Source: Colimorpha sp045222295 (GTDB taxonomy: Bacteria > Bacteroidota > Bacteroidia > Bacteroidales > P3). Taken from it: DNA of 64,000 nt. The translations under genes were made by a program, and so were the position numbers. Below the pieces are notes generated by a model. That model saw only the letters and a program-made list of their open reading frames with translations, did no database searches and was not told where the DNA came from. Where the stretch lies: assembly GCA_045222295.1 (NCBI GenBank), contig JBGUXP010000001.1:1-64000 (forward strand). Direction: 5' to 3'. Shown here piece after piece: positions 25,053-33,914 of this stretch; positions within the stretch are counted from its first letter, which is position 1; each line of letters opens with the position of its first letter.

Positions 25053-25901
25053 ATGAATCAAGATATTGAAGCTCGCAAACAAGCGCTGTTGAAAGAGGGT
25101 TACGAGGAGGTTTACACCCGTACCAAGGTGCTCACCGACGCCGTCATGCACTACTGCCCCGGCTGCGGTCACGGCACCACCCACCGCCTCATCGCCGAGG
25201 TTATCGACGAGATGGGCATTCAGGACAACGTCGTCGGCGTCAGCCCCGTCGGATGCTCCGTTTTGGCCTACAACTATTTCGATGTCGACTTCCAGGAGGC
25301 TGCCCACGGCCGTGCTCCCGCAGTCGCCACCGCCATCAAACGCCTCAACCCCGACACCTTCGTGTTCACCTATCAGGGCGACGGTGACCTCGCCGCTATC
25401 GGTACCGCCGAGACCATCCATGCCGCCAACCGTGGCGAGAACATGACCATGATCTTCGTCAACAACGGTATCTACGGTATGACCGGTGGCCAGATGGCCC
25501 CCACCACCCTCGTCGGCATGCGCAGCGCCACGACCCCCTACGGCCGTCGCGTCGACCTCAACGGTTATCCCCTCCGCATGACGGAACTCCTCTCCACCCT
25601 GCCCGGCACCTACTACGTGACCCGTCAGAGCGTGCAGAACCCCGCCGCCGTGCGCAAGGCCAAAGCCGCTATCCGCAAAGCCTTCGAGAACCAGAAACTG
25701 AAGAAAGGCCTCAGCTTCGTCGAGATCCTCTCCAACTGCAACAGCGGCTGGAAGATGACCCCCGTGGCCGCCAACAAGTGGATGGAAGACAACATGATGC
25801 CCAACTACCCCATCGGCGACATCAAAGTCGACGGCAAGATCGTCGAGGGTATCGATGCCAACCGTCTCGTTCTGGATCACCCGTTAACTGTTATGCAATA
25901 A
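25053..25901 (+). CDS. TPP-binding beta subunit of 2-oxoacid:ferredoxin oxidoreductase
   Basis: 282 residues. CPGCGHGTTHR near the N-terminus and the TPP signature from GDGDLAAIGTAETIHA through NN at the expected distance (IFVNNGIYGMTGGQMAPTT) are intact. It forms the active site with the alpha subunit. 14 bp after vorB. The gap after it contains a 9 bp array. Confidence 0.93.
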   Translation: MNQDIEARKQALLKEGYEEVYTRTKVLTDAVMHYCPGCGHGTTHRLIAEVIDEMGIQDNVVGVSPVGCSVLAYNYFDVDFQEAAHGRAPAVATAIKRLNPDTFVFTYQGDGDLAAIGTAETIHAANRGENMTMIFVNNGIYGMTGGQMAPTTLVGMRSATTPYGRRVDLNGYPLRMTELLSTLPGTYYVTRQSVQNPAAVRKAKAAIRKAFENQKLKKGLSFVEILSNCNSGWKMTPVAANKWMEDNMMPNYPIGDIKVDGKIVEGIDANRLVLDHPLTVMQ

Positions 25902-25911
25902 TAATTTTCAG

Positions 25912-25950
25912 ACCAGTCCGACTAGTCTGACTAGTCCGACAAGTCCGACT
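25912..25950. repeat. tandem array, 9 bp unit x 4
   Basis: Units ACCAGTCCG, ACTAGTCTG, ACTAGTCCG, ACAAGTCCG plus a partial fifth. It fills most of the gap between beta and gamma subunit genes. Confidence 0.88.
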
Positions 25951-25967
25951 TAAAAAAATCAAAAGAA

Positions 25968-26519
25968 ATGACTGAAGAAATCATCATAGCCGGTTTTGGT
26001 GGACAGGGTGTCCTCTCGATGGGTAAAATCCTTGCCTACTCCGGAGTTATGCAGGACAAAGAGGTCAGCTGGATGCCCAGCTACGGCCCCGAGATGCGTG
26101 GTGGTACCGCCAACGTCTCCGTCATCATCAGCGACGAGCGCATCAGCTCGCCCATCATCAACCAGTTCGACACCGCCATCATCCTCAACCAGCAGTCGCT
26201 GGATAAGTTTGAGAGCGCTGTGAAGCCCGGTGGTTACCTCATCTATGACCCCAACGGCATCACCCACGAGCCCACCCGCAAGGACATCAACATCTACAAG
26301 ATCGCCGCTACCGCCAAAGCCCAGGAGCTCGGCATCAGCAAGGTGTTCAACATGGTGGTCCTCGGTGGCTTCCTCAAGCTGAAACCCATCGTTGAAAAGC
26401 AGTACATCCACGAAGGTCTGGAGCACTCCCTGCCCCAGCGCCACTGGAACCTCATTCCCCAGAACGAGGAAGCTATCGAGATTGGTAAAGGCATCATCGA
26501 AGCCGTCCAGGTGCTGTAA
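25968..26519 (+). CDS. gamma subunit of 2-oxoacid:ferredoxin oxidoreductase
   Basis: 183 residues, a full-length gamma domain. GFGGQGVLSMGKILA at the N-terminus and SYGPEMRGGTANVSVIISD are the family hallmarks. Completes the four-subunit complex. It lies 66 bp after the beta gene; a terminator follows 23 bp after the stop. Confidence 0.93.
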   Translation: MTEEIIIAGFGGQGVLSMGKILAYSGVMQDKEVSWMPSYGPEMRGGTANVSVIISDERISSPIINQFDTAIILNQQSLDKFESAVKPGGYLIYDPNGITHEPTRKDINIYKIAATAKAQELGISKVFNMVVLGGFLKLKPIVEKQYIHEGLEHSLPQRHWNLIPQNEEAIEIGKGIIEAVQVL

Positions 26520-26542
26520 GAAGCGTTTACTGCTTTACATAG

Positions 26543-26571
26543 AAAAAGCCTCCCATTGCGGAGGCTTTTTT
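26543..26571 (+). terminator. terminator of the oxidoreductase operon
   Basis: Stem AAAAAGCCTCC (26543-26553) pairs with GGAGGCTTTTT (26560-26570) around a 6 nt loop, ending in a T-run. Confidence 0.9.
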
Positions 26572-26579
26572 GTTAATTA

Positions 26580-26613
26580 TTTTGTCAGTTGGAAAAATAT
26601 TCGTAATTTTGCA
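26580..26613 (+). promoter_or_regulatory. glmS promoter, extended type
   Basis: TTTTGTCAGTT at the -33 region and TTCGTAATTTTGCA at the -7 region. The layout matches the promoters of tRNA-His, tRNA-Asp, hisS and the gene at 45890. Confidence 0.8.
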
Positions 26614-26643
26614 AATTAATTTAAAAACGAAATATATACTAAT

Positions 26644-28503
26644 ATGTGCGGAATTGTTGGATACATTGGTGAGCAGGAGGCTTACCCCATTCTGATAAAG
26701 GGTCTTCATCGACTGGAATATCGCGGCTACGACTCGGCCGGAGTAAGTATGATCAACGCCAAGGGCGAACTTAACATCTACAAGGCCACTGGAAAAGTGG
26801 CGGCATTGGAAGACAAATGCGCCAGCGAGGACGTTACCGGCAGCATCGGCATCGCCCACACCCGCTGGGCTACCCATGGCGAGCCCAACACCGTCAACGC
26901 TCACCCGCATCTCTCGCAGAGCGGCAACCTCTCGCTGGTGCACAACGGCATTATCGAGAACTACAAGACCCTCCGCGCCATGCTGGAAAAGAAAGGCTAC
27001 GAGTTCTGCAGCGAGACCGACACCGAGGTTCTGGTGCACTTCATCGAATACACCCAACTGGAGCAGAAATGCGACCTCTTCACCGCCGTGCAGCGTGCGC
27101 TGAAGAACGTCATTGGTGCCTATGCTATCGCCATCCTCGAGAAGAGCCATCCCGACCAACTGGTCTGCGCGCGTAAAGGCTCTCCCCTGGTCATCGGTGT
27201 GGGTACCGATGCCCGGGGCAAGAAAGAGTTTTACCTCGGCAGCGACGCCACCCCCATCGTGGAATACACCAAGCAGGTGGTGTACCTCAAGGACGAGGAG
27301 ATTGCCCTGATGGACCGCAACGGACGGCTGGACATCGTGAACCTCGCCAACGTGCACCAGACTCCCGAGATGCACACGCTGAGCCTGAGCCTCGACGAGC
27401 TGGAGAAGGGCGGCTTCCCGCACTTCATGCTCAAGGAAATCTGGGAGCAGCCCAACGCCCTGCGCACCTGCATCAAAGGCCGTCTGCACCGCAAGACCAA
27501 GGATATCACCCTCAGCGGAATCATCGAGCATAAAGAGAAATTCATCAACGCCCGTCGCATCATCATCTGCGCCTGTGGCACCTCGTGGCACTCGGCCCTC
27601 ATCGGCAAATACTTCATCGAAGAGGCCGCCCAGATCCCCGTTGAGGTGGAATACGCCTCCGAGTTTCGCTACCGCAACCCCGTTATCTATTCCGACGATG
27701 TGGTCATCGCAGTGAGCCAGAGCGGTGAGACGGCCGACACGCTGGCCGCCATCCAGCTGGCCGAGCAGAAGGGCGCGTTCCTCTACGGCATCTGCAACGT
27801 CATCGGCTCGAGCATCGCCCGCGCCACCCATAGCGGCACCTACCTGCACGTGGGTCCCGAAATTGGCGTCGCCTCCACCAAGGCCTTCACCGGTCAGGTC
27901 ATCACACTCTGCCTGCTGGGTCTGGCCATCGCCAAGGAGAAGAAAACGCTCAGCGACGAGATGTTCCACATGTTAGTGGACGAGCTTTACCAGATTCCCG
28001 ACAAGATTCAGTGGACGCTGGAGCACAACAAGGACATCGACCGCTTCGCGCAGATGTTCACCTACTGCCGCAACTTCCTCTTCCTCGGCCGTGGATACAA
28101 CTATCCCGTGGCCTTGGAGGGGGCCTTAAAGCTGAAAGAAATCAGCTACCTCCACGCTGAAGGTTACCCCGCCGCCGAGATGAAGCACGGTCCCATCGCC
28201 TTGGTCGACGAAGAGATGCCCTGCGTATTCATCGCTCCCAAACGCGGTATGTACGACAAGATTGTCAGCAACATCCAGGAAATCAAGAGCCGCAAAGGAA
28301 AGATTATCTCTGTGGTCACCGAAGGCGACACCACGGTGAAGAATATGAGTGACTATGTTTTCACCATCCCCGACACGCGCGACTGCTACGTGCCGATGCT
28401 GGCAGTCATCCCGCTGCAACTGCTCTCCTACTACATCGCCACCGCGAAAGGTCGCAATGTCGACCAGCCGCGCAATCTGGCGAAGAGCGTTACAGTAGAA
28501 TAA
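26644..28503 (+). CDS. glmS: glutamine-fructose-6-phosphate aminotransferase (isomerizing)
   Basis: 619 residues. Makes glucosamine-6-phosphate from fructose-6-phosphate and glutamine, the first step to UDP-GlcNAc. The N-terminal nucleophile Cys2 follows the start Met (MCGIVGYIG), with RGYDSAG and HTRWATHG of the glutaminase domain (1-240). Two SIS domains follow (IIICACGTSWHSAL; FLFLGRGYNYPVALEGALKLKE), and the C-terminus ends PRNLAKSVTVE as expected. No glmS ribozyme-like leader is visible; the leader is only about 30 nt. Confidence 0.97.
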   Translation: MCGIVGYIGEQEAYPILIKGLHRLEYRGYDSAGVSMINAKGELNIYKATGKVAALEDKCASEDVTGSIGIAHTRWATHGEPNTVNAHPHLSQSGNLSLVHNGIIENYKTLRAMLEKKGYEFCSETDTEVLVHFIEYTQLEQKCDLFTAVQRALKNVIGAYAIAILEKSHPDQLVCARKGSPLVIGVGTDARGKKEFYLGSDATPIVEYTKQVVYLKDEEIALMDRNGRLDIVNLANVHQTPEMHTLSLSLDELEKGGFPHFMLKEIWEQPNALRTCIKGRLHRKTKDITLSGIIEHKEKFINARRIIICACGTSWHSALIGKYFIEEAAQIPVEVEYASEFRYRNPVIYSDDVVIAVSQSGETADTLAAIQLAEQKGAFLYGICNVIGSSIARATHSGTYLHVGPEIGVASTKAFTGQVITLCLLGLAIAKEKKTLSDEMFHMLVDELYQIPDKIQWTLEHNKDIDRFAQMFTYCRNFLFLGRGYNYPVALEGALKLKEISYLHAEGYPAAEMKHGPIALVDEEMPCVFIAPKRGMYDKIVSNIQEIKSRKGKIISVVTEGDTTVKNMSDYVFTIPDTRDCYVPMLAVIPLQLLSYYIATAKGRNVDQPRNLAKSVTVE

Positions 28504-28539
28504 ATGAAGAAGCCCGCCTGACGGCGGGCTTCTTCATTT
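28502..28539. terminator. bidirectional terminator between glmS and the transglutaminase gene
   Basis: Perfect 17 bp arms (28502-28518 and 28523-28539) with a TGAC loop. It starts inside the glmS stop region and its far arm contains the stop codon of the convergent gene (28534-28536), so one hairpin serves both genes. Confidence 0.9.
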
Positions 28540-31197
28540 TGCTGCTTTCAGCACCTGCTCTATCACGCCTATCTTGTAACCGGTGCTGTGGTAGAGGATA
28601 TGTCCTTCTTTGTCAATCAAGGCCACCAGGGGGTATTCTTGCTTGCCAAGCTTGGCAGCCTCGACGATACGCTGTTCCAGCCGACCTTTCTTGAAAGAAA
28701 AGTCGGTATTTACCAAACCCCACGAGGGCATACCGATACTGGCAGGGCCCACCATAAAGGTCATGCCGCCCCAGGCTTTCATCTCCTTCTGAAGACCTTT
28801 TAACTCCACTATAAGGTGTTTCGATGGTTCGCTGTAGTTGCCAAGGTTGACATAGAGCATGCCTGTCTTGCCAGCATAGTCCCACAGCTCGATTCCATCA
28901 AACAATTCGATATGCTCGTCAACTTTTTGACTTTTTGACTCTTTGACCTCCAGAGGCAGAATGACGATTTCCTTGGTCACGTTCTCTCCAGACTTGATTT
29001 CGAGGAACTCCATGCGCGAACGCACGGTCCCGTCGGGGTAGCGGTTGCCGGTGGAGAGGCAGTAGATGCCGGGCTCCAGCTCGATGGTGGCGGGGAAGTT
29101 GGCCATACGGGCATCATCCTCGAAGTCGAAGGTGCGCAGGTCGCCGTTCTCCAGCTTGGCGAGGGTGAAGTGCGGCCAATATACTGGCTTGGCTGGCTCC
29201 TTGCCACGATATATGAGGGTGAGCTTGGCGCGTTTGGCGTTGACATCCTTACCGTGGTTATCATCGTTGAAATCCACTATACGGAATACCGACTTCGACC
29301 CATCGGCCACATATATAGTATTGGTGGCATTGTCCAGATAGGCGGGGATGTCGGCGGCGCGGCAGGCGGCCACGAAGAAGATGTCACGGCTGTGGCGGTC
29401 GGCATGGCGCAGCTTGTATACACCCACTGGCGAGACGGGGCAATTGTAGTAATTGGAAGTGTCGTCGATGATAATATTGTCACTCACCCATTGGAAGATT
29501 TTCTCGGCATACTCCATCTCCTTGAACTCCGCCAGTTCCTCGCGATAGGGGCGTACCATCTCGTTGCTGATTCGGGCGGGCAGCAATCCCTTTTTAAACA
29601 CATCATACGGTAGACATGGCACAAAACTAAATGATTCTAACACCTCGGCAGTGATGTCGCGCAGGTCCTTGTCGCTATAAGTGCAGAGGTAATCATACAG
29701 AGGATTCCAATTCTCATAGACATCTGCCGCACCGTTGATCGAGTGAACAACCGGAAAGTTCTTTACACGATAATCCTCAGTATGGTTGTTGAGAAATTTG
29801 ATTATCTCGGCGTAGTTGCCTTCGCTCTTGCAGATAATCTCCCAGGCCTCGTCGTCGGTGAGGTTGGGGTTGGGCTTCATCAGCTGCTTGTAGGTCTCCT
29901 TGGTGGGGAAGGTGGCGGTGTAGGCGTTGCGCAGCGAGTCCTCGTAGGCCAGACGCTTGGCATTGGCGGCGGTCTCCTCCTCGGTGGCGACCACTTTGGG
30001 ATCTCCTGCGGCGGGCGGCACCATCTCAAACAGAAATACTTTTTTATCGCAATCAGAACTAAAGGAACCATCAGAACTTTCTTTTTGTTCTTTTCGTTCT
30101 GATTGAGCTTTAATCACCAGCGTCATGGTGCTGTCCTGGCGCACGTCTATCTTGTCGAAGGCGTAATGCTTGCCGTCGGTCGCCCAGATGAGTAGGTCGC
30201 CGAGACCTGTGGTCAGCGAGGCTTGTCCGTTGGCATCGGTAGTCATGTCGGCAAGGGTATAGTACTCGGCGTAGTTGTAGAGCTTGAACTTCACTTGTGC
30301 TTTGACGGGGAAACCGTTCTCGTCTTGCACTGTCACTGTCACGCGGCGTGTGGGGGCATAGTGGCTCAGCAGGTTCAACTCGCTGTACATGCTGGTACGT
30401 TTCACCACCTCCTCGTTACCTTTGTATTTACCGAAGGCCTTGGTGTGCACCATCATACAGCGGGTGCTCGGCACCGAGAACCATCCCATATTGAGATGTG
30501 GGTCGGGTTCGCAGGCTCCCAGGAATTTCCACTCGCCGTCGACGTAGACTTCAACCCATGCGTGATTATCATCACAGTGCGCCCAGCGGGGCGTATAGCA
30601 CTGGCGGGCAGGGATGCCTACGGCACGCAAGGCTGTGACGGTGAAGGTGCTTTCCTCGCCGCAGCGGCCGAGCGAGGTGCGCATGATGGCCAGTGGCGCC
30701 GAGGTGCGGCTGTCGCTGGCGCGGTAGGCCACATGCTCGTGGCACCAGTGGTTCACCTCCAGCGCCGCCTCCTCTATCGTCATACCCTGCACGCGCTCCT
30801 TCAGCTCGCGGTAGAAGACCATACGGGCGGTGTCTAGGTTCTCATTGTTCACACGGTACACCAGCACGAAATGACGGAACACGTCTTCGGAGATGTCCTT
30901 GCCCCAGGGCATCTCCTCGCGTGCCTTGAAGGCATAGCGCACCTGCCGCAGGAAGAACTCCGGCTCATAGTCCGCCAAGTCGCTCAATGGCATATAGGCA
31001 TAGAGGAATTCCATCGCCTCGCGCTCCATCGCAGAGAGCGTGTCAAACTGCAGTTGAAGCATCGGAAACTCGGCACAACGAGCCTTAAAATCAGCATGTA
31101 CCTCGTTACGGTAGCTTTTATCGGTAATAAAATGAGGGTCGCGACCGCAGGAAGCCAATAGCAGTACGCCTACGGCAAGCATCAAAATCTTTCTCAT
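28534..31197 (-). CDS. transglutaminase-domain lipoprotein
   Basis: 887 residues. A lipobox with Cys17 (LLLASCGRD) predicts an outer- or inner-membrane lipoprotein. A transglutaminase-like fold at about 120-240 has the triad C179 (LGRCGEES), H212 (DDNHAWVEV) and D232 (CEPDPH). Residues about 290-350 form a beta domain like carboxypeptidase-regulatory or Ig-like folds, and a second transglutaminase-like region at about 560-620 (YNCPVSPVGVYKLRHADRHSRD) seems to lack an intact triad. The last 90 residues resemble a thioredoxin-like end (EYPLVALIDKEGHIL). Residues about 365-383 come from an embedded 56 bp repeat. Substrate unknown; could be a cysteine peptidase or amidase rather than a cross-linker. 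Confidence 0.85.
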   Translation of the reverse strand: MRKILMLAVGVLLLASCGRDPHFITDKSYRNEVHADFKARCAEFPMLQLQFDTLSAMEREAMEFLYAYMPLSDLADYEPEFFLRQVRYAFKAREEMPWGKDISEDVFRHFVLVYRVNNENLDTARMVFYRELKERVQGMTIEEAALEVNHWCHEHVAYRASDSRTSAPLAIMRTSLGRCGEESTFTVTALRAVGIPARQCYTPRWAHCDDNHAWVEVYVDGEWKFLGACEPDPHLNMGWFSVPSTRCMMVHTKAFGKYKGNEEVVKRTSMYSELNLLSHYAPTRRVTVTVQDENGFPVKAQVKFKLYNYAEYYTLADMTTDANGQASLTTGLGDLLIWATDGKHYAFDKIDVRQDSTMTLVIKAQSERKEQKESSDGSFSSDCDKKVFLFEMVPPAAGDPKVVATEEETAANAKRLAYEDSLRNAYTATFPTKETYKQLMKPNPNLTDDEAWEIICKSEGNYAEIIKFLNNHTEDYRVKNFPVVHSINGAADVYENWNPLYDYLCTYSDKDLRDITAEVLESFSFVPCLPYDVFKKGLLPARISNEMVRPYREELAEFKEMEYAEKIFQWVSDNIIIDDTSNYYNCPVSPVGVYKLRHADRHSRDIFFVAACRAADIPAYLDNATNTIYVADGSKSVFRIVDFNDDNHGKDVNAKRAKLTLIYRGKEPAKPVYWPHFTLAKLENGDLRTFDFEDDARMANFPATIELEPGIYCLSTGNRYPDGTVRSRMEFLEIKSGENVTKEIVILPLEVKESKSQKVDEHIELFDGIELWDYAGKTGMLYVNLGNYSEPSKHLIVELKGLQKEMKAWGGMTFMVGPASIGMPSWGLVNTDFSFKKGRLEQRIVEAAKLGKQEYPLVALIDKEGHILYHSTGYKIGVIEQVLKAAK
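28923..28946 (-). repeat. 8 bp array x 3 inside the transglutaminase gene
   Basis: Plus-strand units CTTTTTGA, CTTTTTGA, CTCTTTGA. Encodes the Lys/Ser/Val-rich stretch VKESKSQKV. Confidence 0.65.
30050..30105 (-). repeat. 56 bp inverted-ended repeat embedded in the transglutaminase gene
   Basis: Ends are CAATCAGAAC and GTTCTGATTG, perfect 10 bp inverted repeats, with internal 9 bp periodicity. A near-identical 55 bp copy lies between genes at 49757-49811. Here it encodes QSERKEQKESSDGSFSSD in frame. Confidence 0.9.
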
Positions 31198-31203
31198 AAA
31201 TAA

Positions 31204-31884
31204 CTATAGCGTTAACGATTGATCAATCAACTGTCGTACCGTGGCGGCATCCGTAACGATAGAGCCGTCGTCGAGGGTCTTCTTGCAGGAGCCATGCACC
31301 TCACGGACACCACTCTCCTGCACCAGCTGGCGCACATTCATCGGTGTCACCCCACCACCGGCGAGTATCTCCACGCCAGTGATGTTCACCAGATTGCGCA
31401 GCACTTCGCGGCCCTCAAAGGCGGAGTAGCGCTGCCCTGACGTCAGCAGCCTATGACAGCGAGCTGACGCCACCTGCCATAGAGCCTCTATGGGATCCTG
31501 CTGAGCCTCGTCAAAAGCACGGTGGAAGGTCACCTCCATAGGCGATGCCAACTGCACCATGCGGCGCGTAATCTCGACATCGACCTTGCCATCGGAATCC
31601 AGAAAGCCGATTACCACCGCACTGGCGCCAAGTTCCTTACACCGTTTGATAGAGGCAATCATCTCCATCTGTTCGGCTTCGGTATAACAGAAGTTGCCCG
31701 GTCGCGGGCGGATGAGAACATGTGTCCGCAAGCCAAGCTTGCGGACGCAAAAATCAATATCTTCGTCGGAGGGCGTAAGTCCGCCGCATTCCAAATCACG
31801 ACAGAGTTCTATGCGCGTAGCGCAGCCGTCCTTGGCAGCCACCGCCGACGCTATCGAATTGCAACAAATTTCAACGTCAATCAT
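31204..31884 (-). CDS. cutC: copper homeostasis protein CutC
   Basis: 226 residues from ATG 31884 (MIDVEICC, the standard CutC start); an ATG at 31899 would add five residues but sits in the promoter. TIM-barrel markers: RIELCRDLECGGLTPS, HVLIRPRPGNFCYTE, EVTFHRAFDE and ILAGGGVTPMNV. Named for copper tolerance, but its true reaction is debated. Its -7 box lies so close to the ATG that the mRNA may be leaderless. Confidence 0.93.
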   Translation of the reverse strand: MIDVEICCNSIASAVAAKDGCATRIELCRDLECGGLTPSDEDIDFCVRKLGLRTHVLIRPRPGNFCYTEAEQMEMIASIKRCKELGASAVVIGFLDSDGKVDVEITRRMVQLASPMEVTFHRAFDEAQQDPIEALWQVASARCHRLLTSGQRYSAFEGREVLRNLVNITGVEILAGGGVTPMNVRQLVQESGVREVHGSCKKTLDDGSIVTDAATVRQLIDQSLTL

Positions 31885-31887
31885 GCT

Positions 31888-31937
31888 GCAAAAGTACAAA
31901 AAAAAATATTTATTTAAGAAAATATTCGTATCTTTGC
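31888..31937. promoter_or_regulatory. divergent promoters of cutC (-) and the flavodiiron gene (+)
   Basis: Minus-strand TACTTTTG (plus 31889-31896) serves cutC and plus-strand TATCTTTG (31929-31936) serves the flavodiiron operon. The AT-only 30 bp between them must hold both -33 regions. Confidence 0.7.
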
Positions 31938-31967
31938 ATTTTGAATTAACCGAAAAACAGACCTGTC

Positions 31968-33164
31968 ATGCAAAACACCCAAACCATTACCAATGACTTA
32001 ATCTATGTCGGTGCCAGCGACCGCCGCACGGCTTTATTTGAGAATATCTATCCCATCCCATACGGAGTCTCCTACAATAGTTATCTGCTTCTGGATGAAA
32101 AGACGGTATTGTTGGACACCGCCGATGCAGCCGTCGGCGAGCAGTTCTTCGAGAACGTGACCGCCGCTCTCAATGGTCGCCATTTGGACTATCTAGTTGT
32201 CAACCATATGGAGCCTGACCACGCCGCACTCATCGCCCCTTTGATGCTGCGCTACCCCCAGATTACTGTCGTCACCACCGCCAAGGCTGCACAGATGATG
32301 GAGCAGTTCTTCGGTAGCAAGCCTACCAACCTGCAGATTGTCAAGGAGGGCGACACCCTCTGCACCGGTCACCACACGCTGACCTTCACCATGGCTCCCA
32401 TGGTGCACTGGCCCGAAGTGATGATGACCTACGACCAGACCGACAAGGTTCTCTTCAGTGCCGATGCCTTCGGCACCTTTGGAGCCTTGAGTGGCAACCT
32501 CTATGCCGATGAAGTGAACTTCGAGCAGGAGTGGCTCTCCGAAGCCCGTCGCTACTATATCAACATCGTGGGTAAATACGGCCAGCCCGTCCAGACGGTG
32601 CTCAAGAAAGCCGCCGCATTGGACATCCAAATGATATGCCCACTGCACGGTCCGGTATGGCGTTCCAATCTGGAGTATTTCATTGGCAAACACGACGTAT
32701 GGAGCAGATACGAACCAGAAGACAAAGGTGTAGTGATTATCTATGGCAGCATCTACGGACATACTGAAAGTGCCGCCTTGCGCCTTGGGACCTTGCTGTC
32801 GCAGCGTGGCATGAAAGGTATCAAGGCCTATGATGCCAGCCGCACTCCTGTCAGTGAGTTGGTGGCCGAGTGCTTCCGTGCCAGCCATGTGGTGCTGGCA
32901 TCCAGCACCTATAACAACGGTATCTTCACCCCCATAGAGAACCTCTTGGCCGACCTAAAGGCCCACGACTGGAAGAAACGCACCGTGGCGTTAATAGAGA
33001 ACGGCACCTGGGCTGCCACCAGTGGCAAACTGATGCGCGCCGCCCTCGAAGAGATGAAAGAGATAACCATCATAGGCGACACCCTCAGCCTCAAGAGTGC
33101 TATGAAACCCGAACAAGAGGAATCTCTCGCCTCCCTCGCTGACGCATTGGTTGCCACACTTTAA
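31968..33164 (+). CDS. A-type flavoprotein (flavodiiron protein, FprA family)
   Basis: 398 residues, the class A length. The N-terminal beta-lactamase-like domain carries the diiron ligands in NHMEPDHAAL and later HGPVW; the C-terminal flavodoxin domain (about 255-395) begins VVIIYGSIYGHTESA. These enzymes reduce O2 to water or NO to N2O with electrons from rubredoxin. The next gene encodes a flavin reductase fused to rubredoxin, a fitting electron donor. Confidence 0.93.
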   Translation: MQNTQTITNDLIYVGASDRRTALFENIYPIPYGVSYNSYLLLDEKTVLLDTADAAVGEQFFENVTAALNGRHLDYLVVNHMEPDHAALIAPLMLRYPQITVVTTAKAAQMMEQFFGSKPTNLQIVKEGDTLCTGHHTLTFTMAPMVHWPEVMMTYDQTDKVLFSADAFGTFGALSGNLYADEVNFEQEWLSEARRYYINIVGKYGQPVQTVLKKAAALDIQMICPLHGPVWRSNLEYFIGKHDVWSRYEPEDKGVVIIYGSIYGHTESAALRLGTLLSQRGMKGIKAYDASRTPVSELVAECFRASHVVLASSTYNNGIFTPIENLLADLKAHDWKKRTVALIENGTWAATSGKLMRAALEEMKEITIIGDTLSLKSAMKPEQEESLASLADALVATL

Positions 33165-33179
33165 ACCTTAAACCAAAAT

Positions 33180-33887
33180 ATGATCAACAACAAAGCCATC
33201 TTCACCCCCGAAGGGGCGGCGAACACCGCTGAAATAATAAAAAAAGCAGTGAGCAATATCAGCTACGGCCTCTTTGTGCTCGTGGCGCGACAGGGTGAGA
33301 AAGACAACGCCTGCATCATCAACGTGGCACAGCAGGTCACCAGCGATCCGCTGCAGATTGCCATTTGCGTCAACAAACAGAATCTCACGCACGATATGGT
33401 GCTGCGCACCCTCAAGTTTAATCTCTGCTCCCTGAGCGAGGAAGCCACCATGAAGTCCTTCCAGCATTTCGGCTTCCAGAGCGGCCGCGACATCGATAAG
33501 TTTGCCGAGTGCGAGACGGACCTCCGCACCGACAACGGCCTGCGCTACCTGCCCAAGTACATCAACAGCGTGATTTCGTGCGTCGTCACCAAGAGTATTG
33601 ACCTTGGCACCCACACCCTGTTCATCGCCCGCGTGATGGAGGCCAAGGTATTCACCGACAGTCCCAGCATCACCTACTCCTATTACCAACAGCACATCAA
33701 GCCCGCGCCAGCCAGCTCCTCCCCTAAGTTAGGGGAGGTGGACACCGAAGGCGGACGGAAGAGTGTGTCACCCAAGCGCTGGGTCTGCGAAGTCTGTGGC
33801 TACGTCTATGAAGGCGACGAAGTGCCCGACGACTTCGTCTGCCCCTGGTGCAAGCACGGCAAAAGCGATTTCAAACTGATGGAATAA
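33180..33887 (+). CDS. flavin reductase-rubredoxin fusion
   Basis: 235 residues. Residues about 1-175 are a flavin reductase-like FMN-binding domain (SYGLFVLVARQGEKDNACIINVAQQV), and about 200-235 a rubredoxin with both Cys pairs (CEVCGYVYEGDEVPDDFVCPWC). The linker, residues about 179-198 (SSSPKLGEVDTEGGRKSVS), is entirely an embedded palindromic element. Such NADH:rubredoxin-type fusions deliver electrons to flavodiiron proteins, and the FprA-type gene is 15 bp upstream. Confidence 0.92.
   Translation: MINNKAIFTPEGAANTAEIIKKAVSNISYGLFVLVARQGEKDNACIINVAQQVTSDPLQIAICVNKQNLTHDMVLRTLKFNLCSLSEEATMKSFQHFGFQSGRDIDKFAECETDLRTDNGLRYLPKYINSVISCVVTKSIDLGTHTLFIARVMEAKVFTDSPSITYSYYQQHIKPAPASSSPKLGEVDTEGGRKSVSPKRWVCEVCGYVYEGDEVPDDFVCPWCKHGKSDFKLME
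33714..33773 (+). repeat. embedded palindromic element, copy A, forming the interdomain linker
   Basis: Starts AGCTCCTCCCCTAAG with hairpin core CCCCTAAGTTAGGGG and ends AAGAGTGTGTCACCC. It joins the two domains of the fusion protein and is in frame. Confidence 0.9.
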
Positions 33888-33914
33888 TTATTAACCCTTA
33901 AAACCATAAACATT

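Noticed and set aside
26614..26643. glmS ribozyme upstream of glmS
   Set aside because: Only about 30 nt separate the -7 box and the start codon, too short for the ribozyme core.
23686..27969. Several long minus-strand frames across the VOR operon and glmS
   Set aside because: Antisense to clearly recognisable enzymes, with biased composition and no promoter on that strand.
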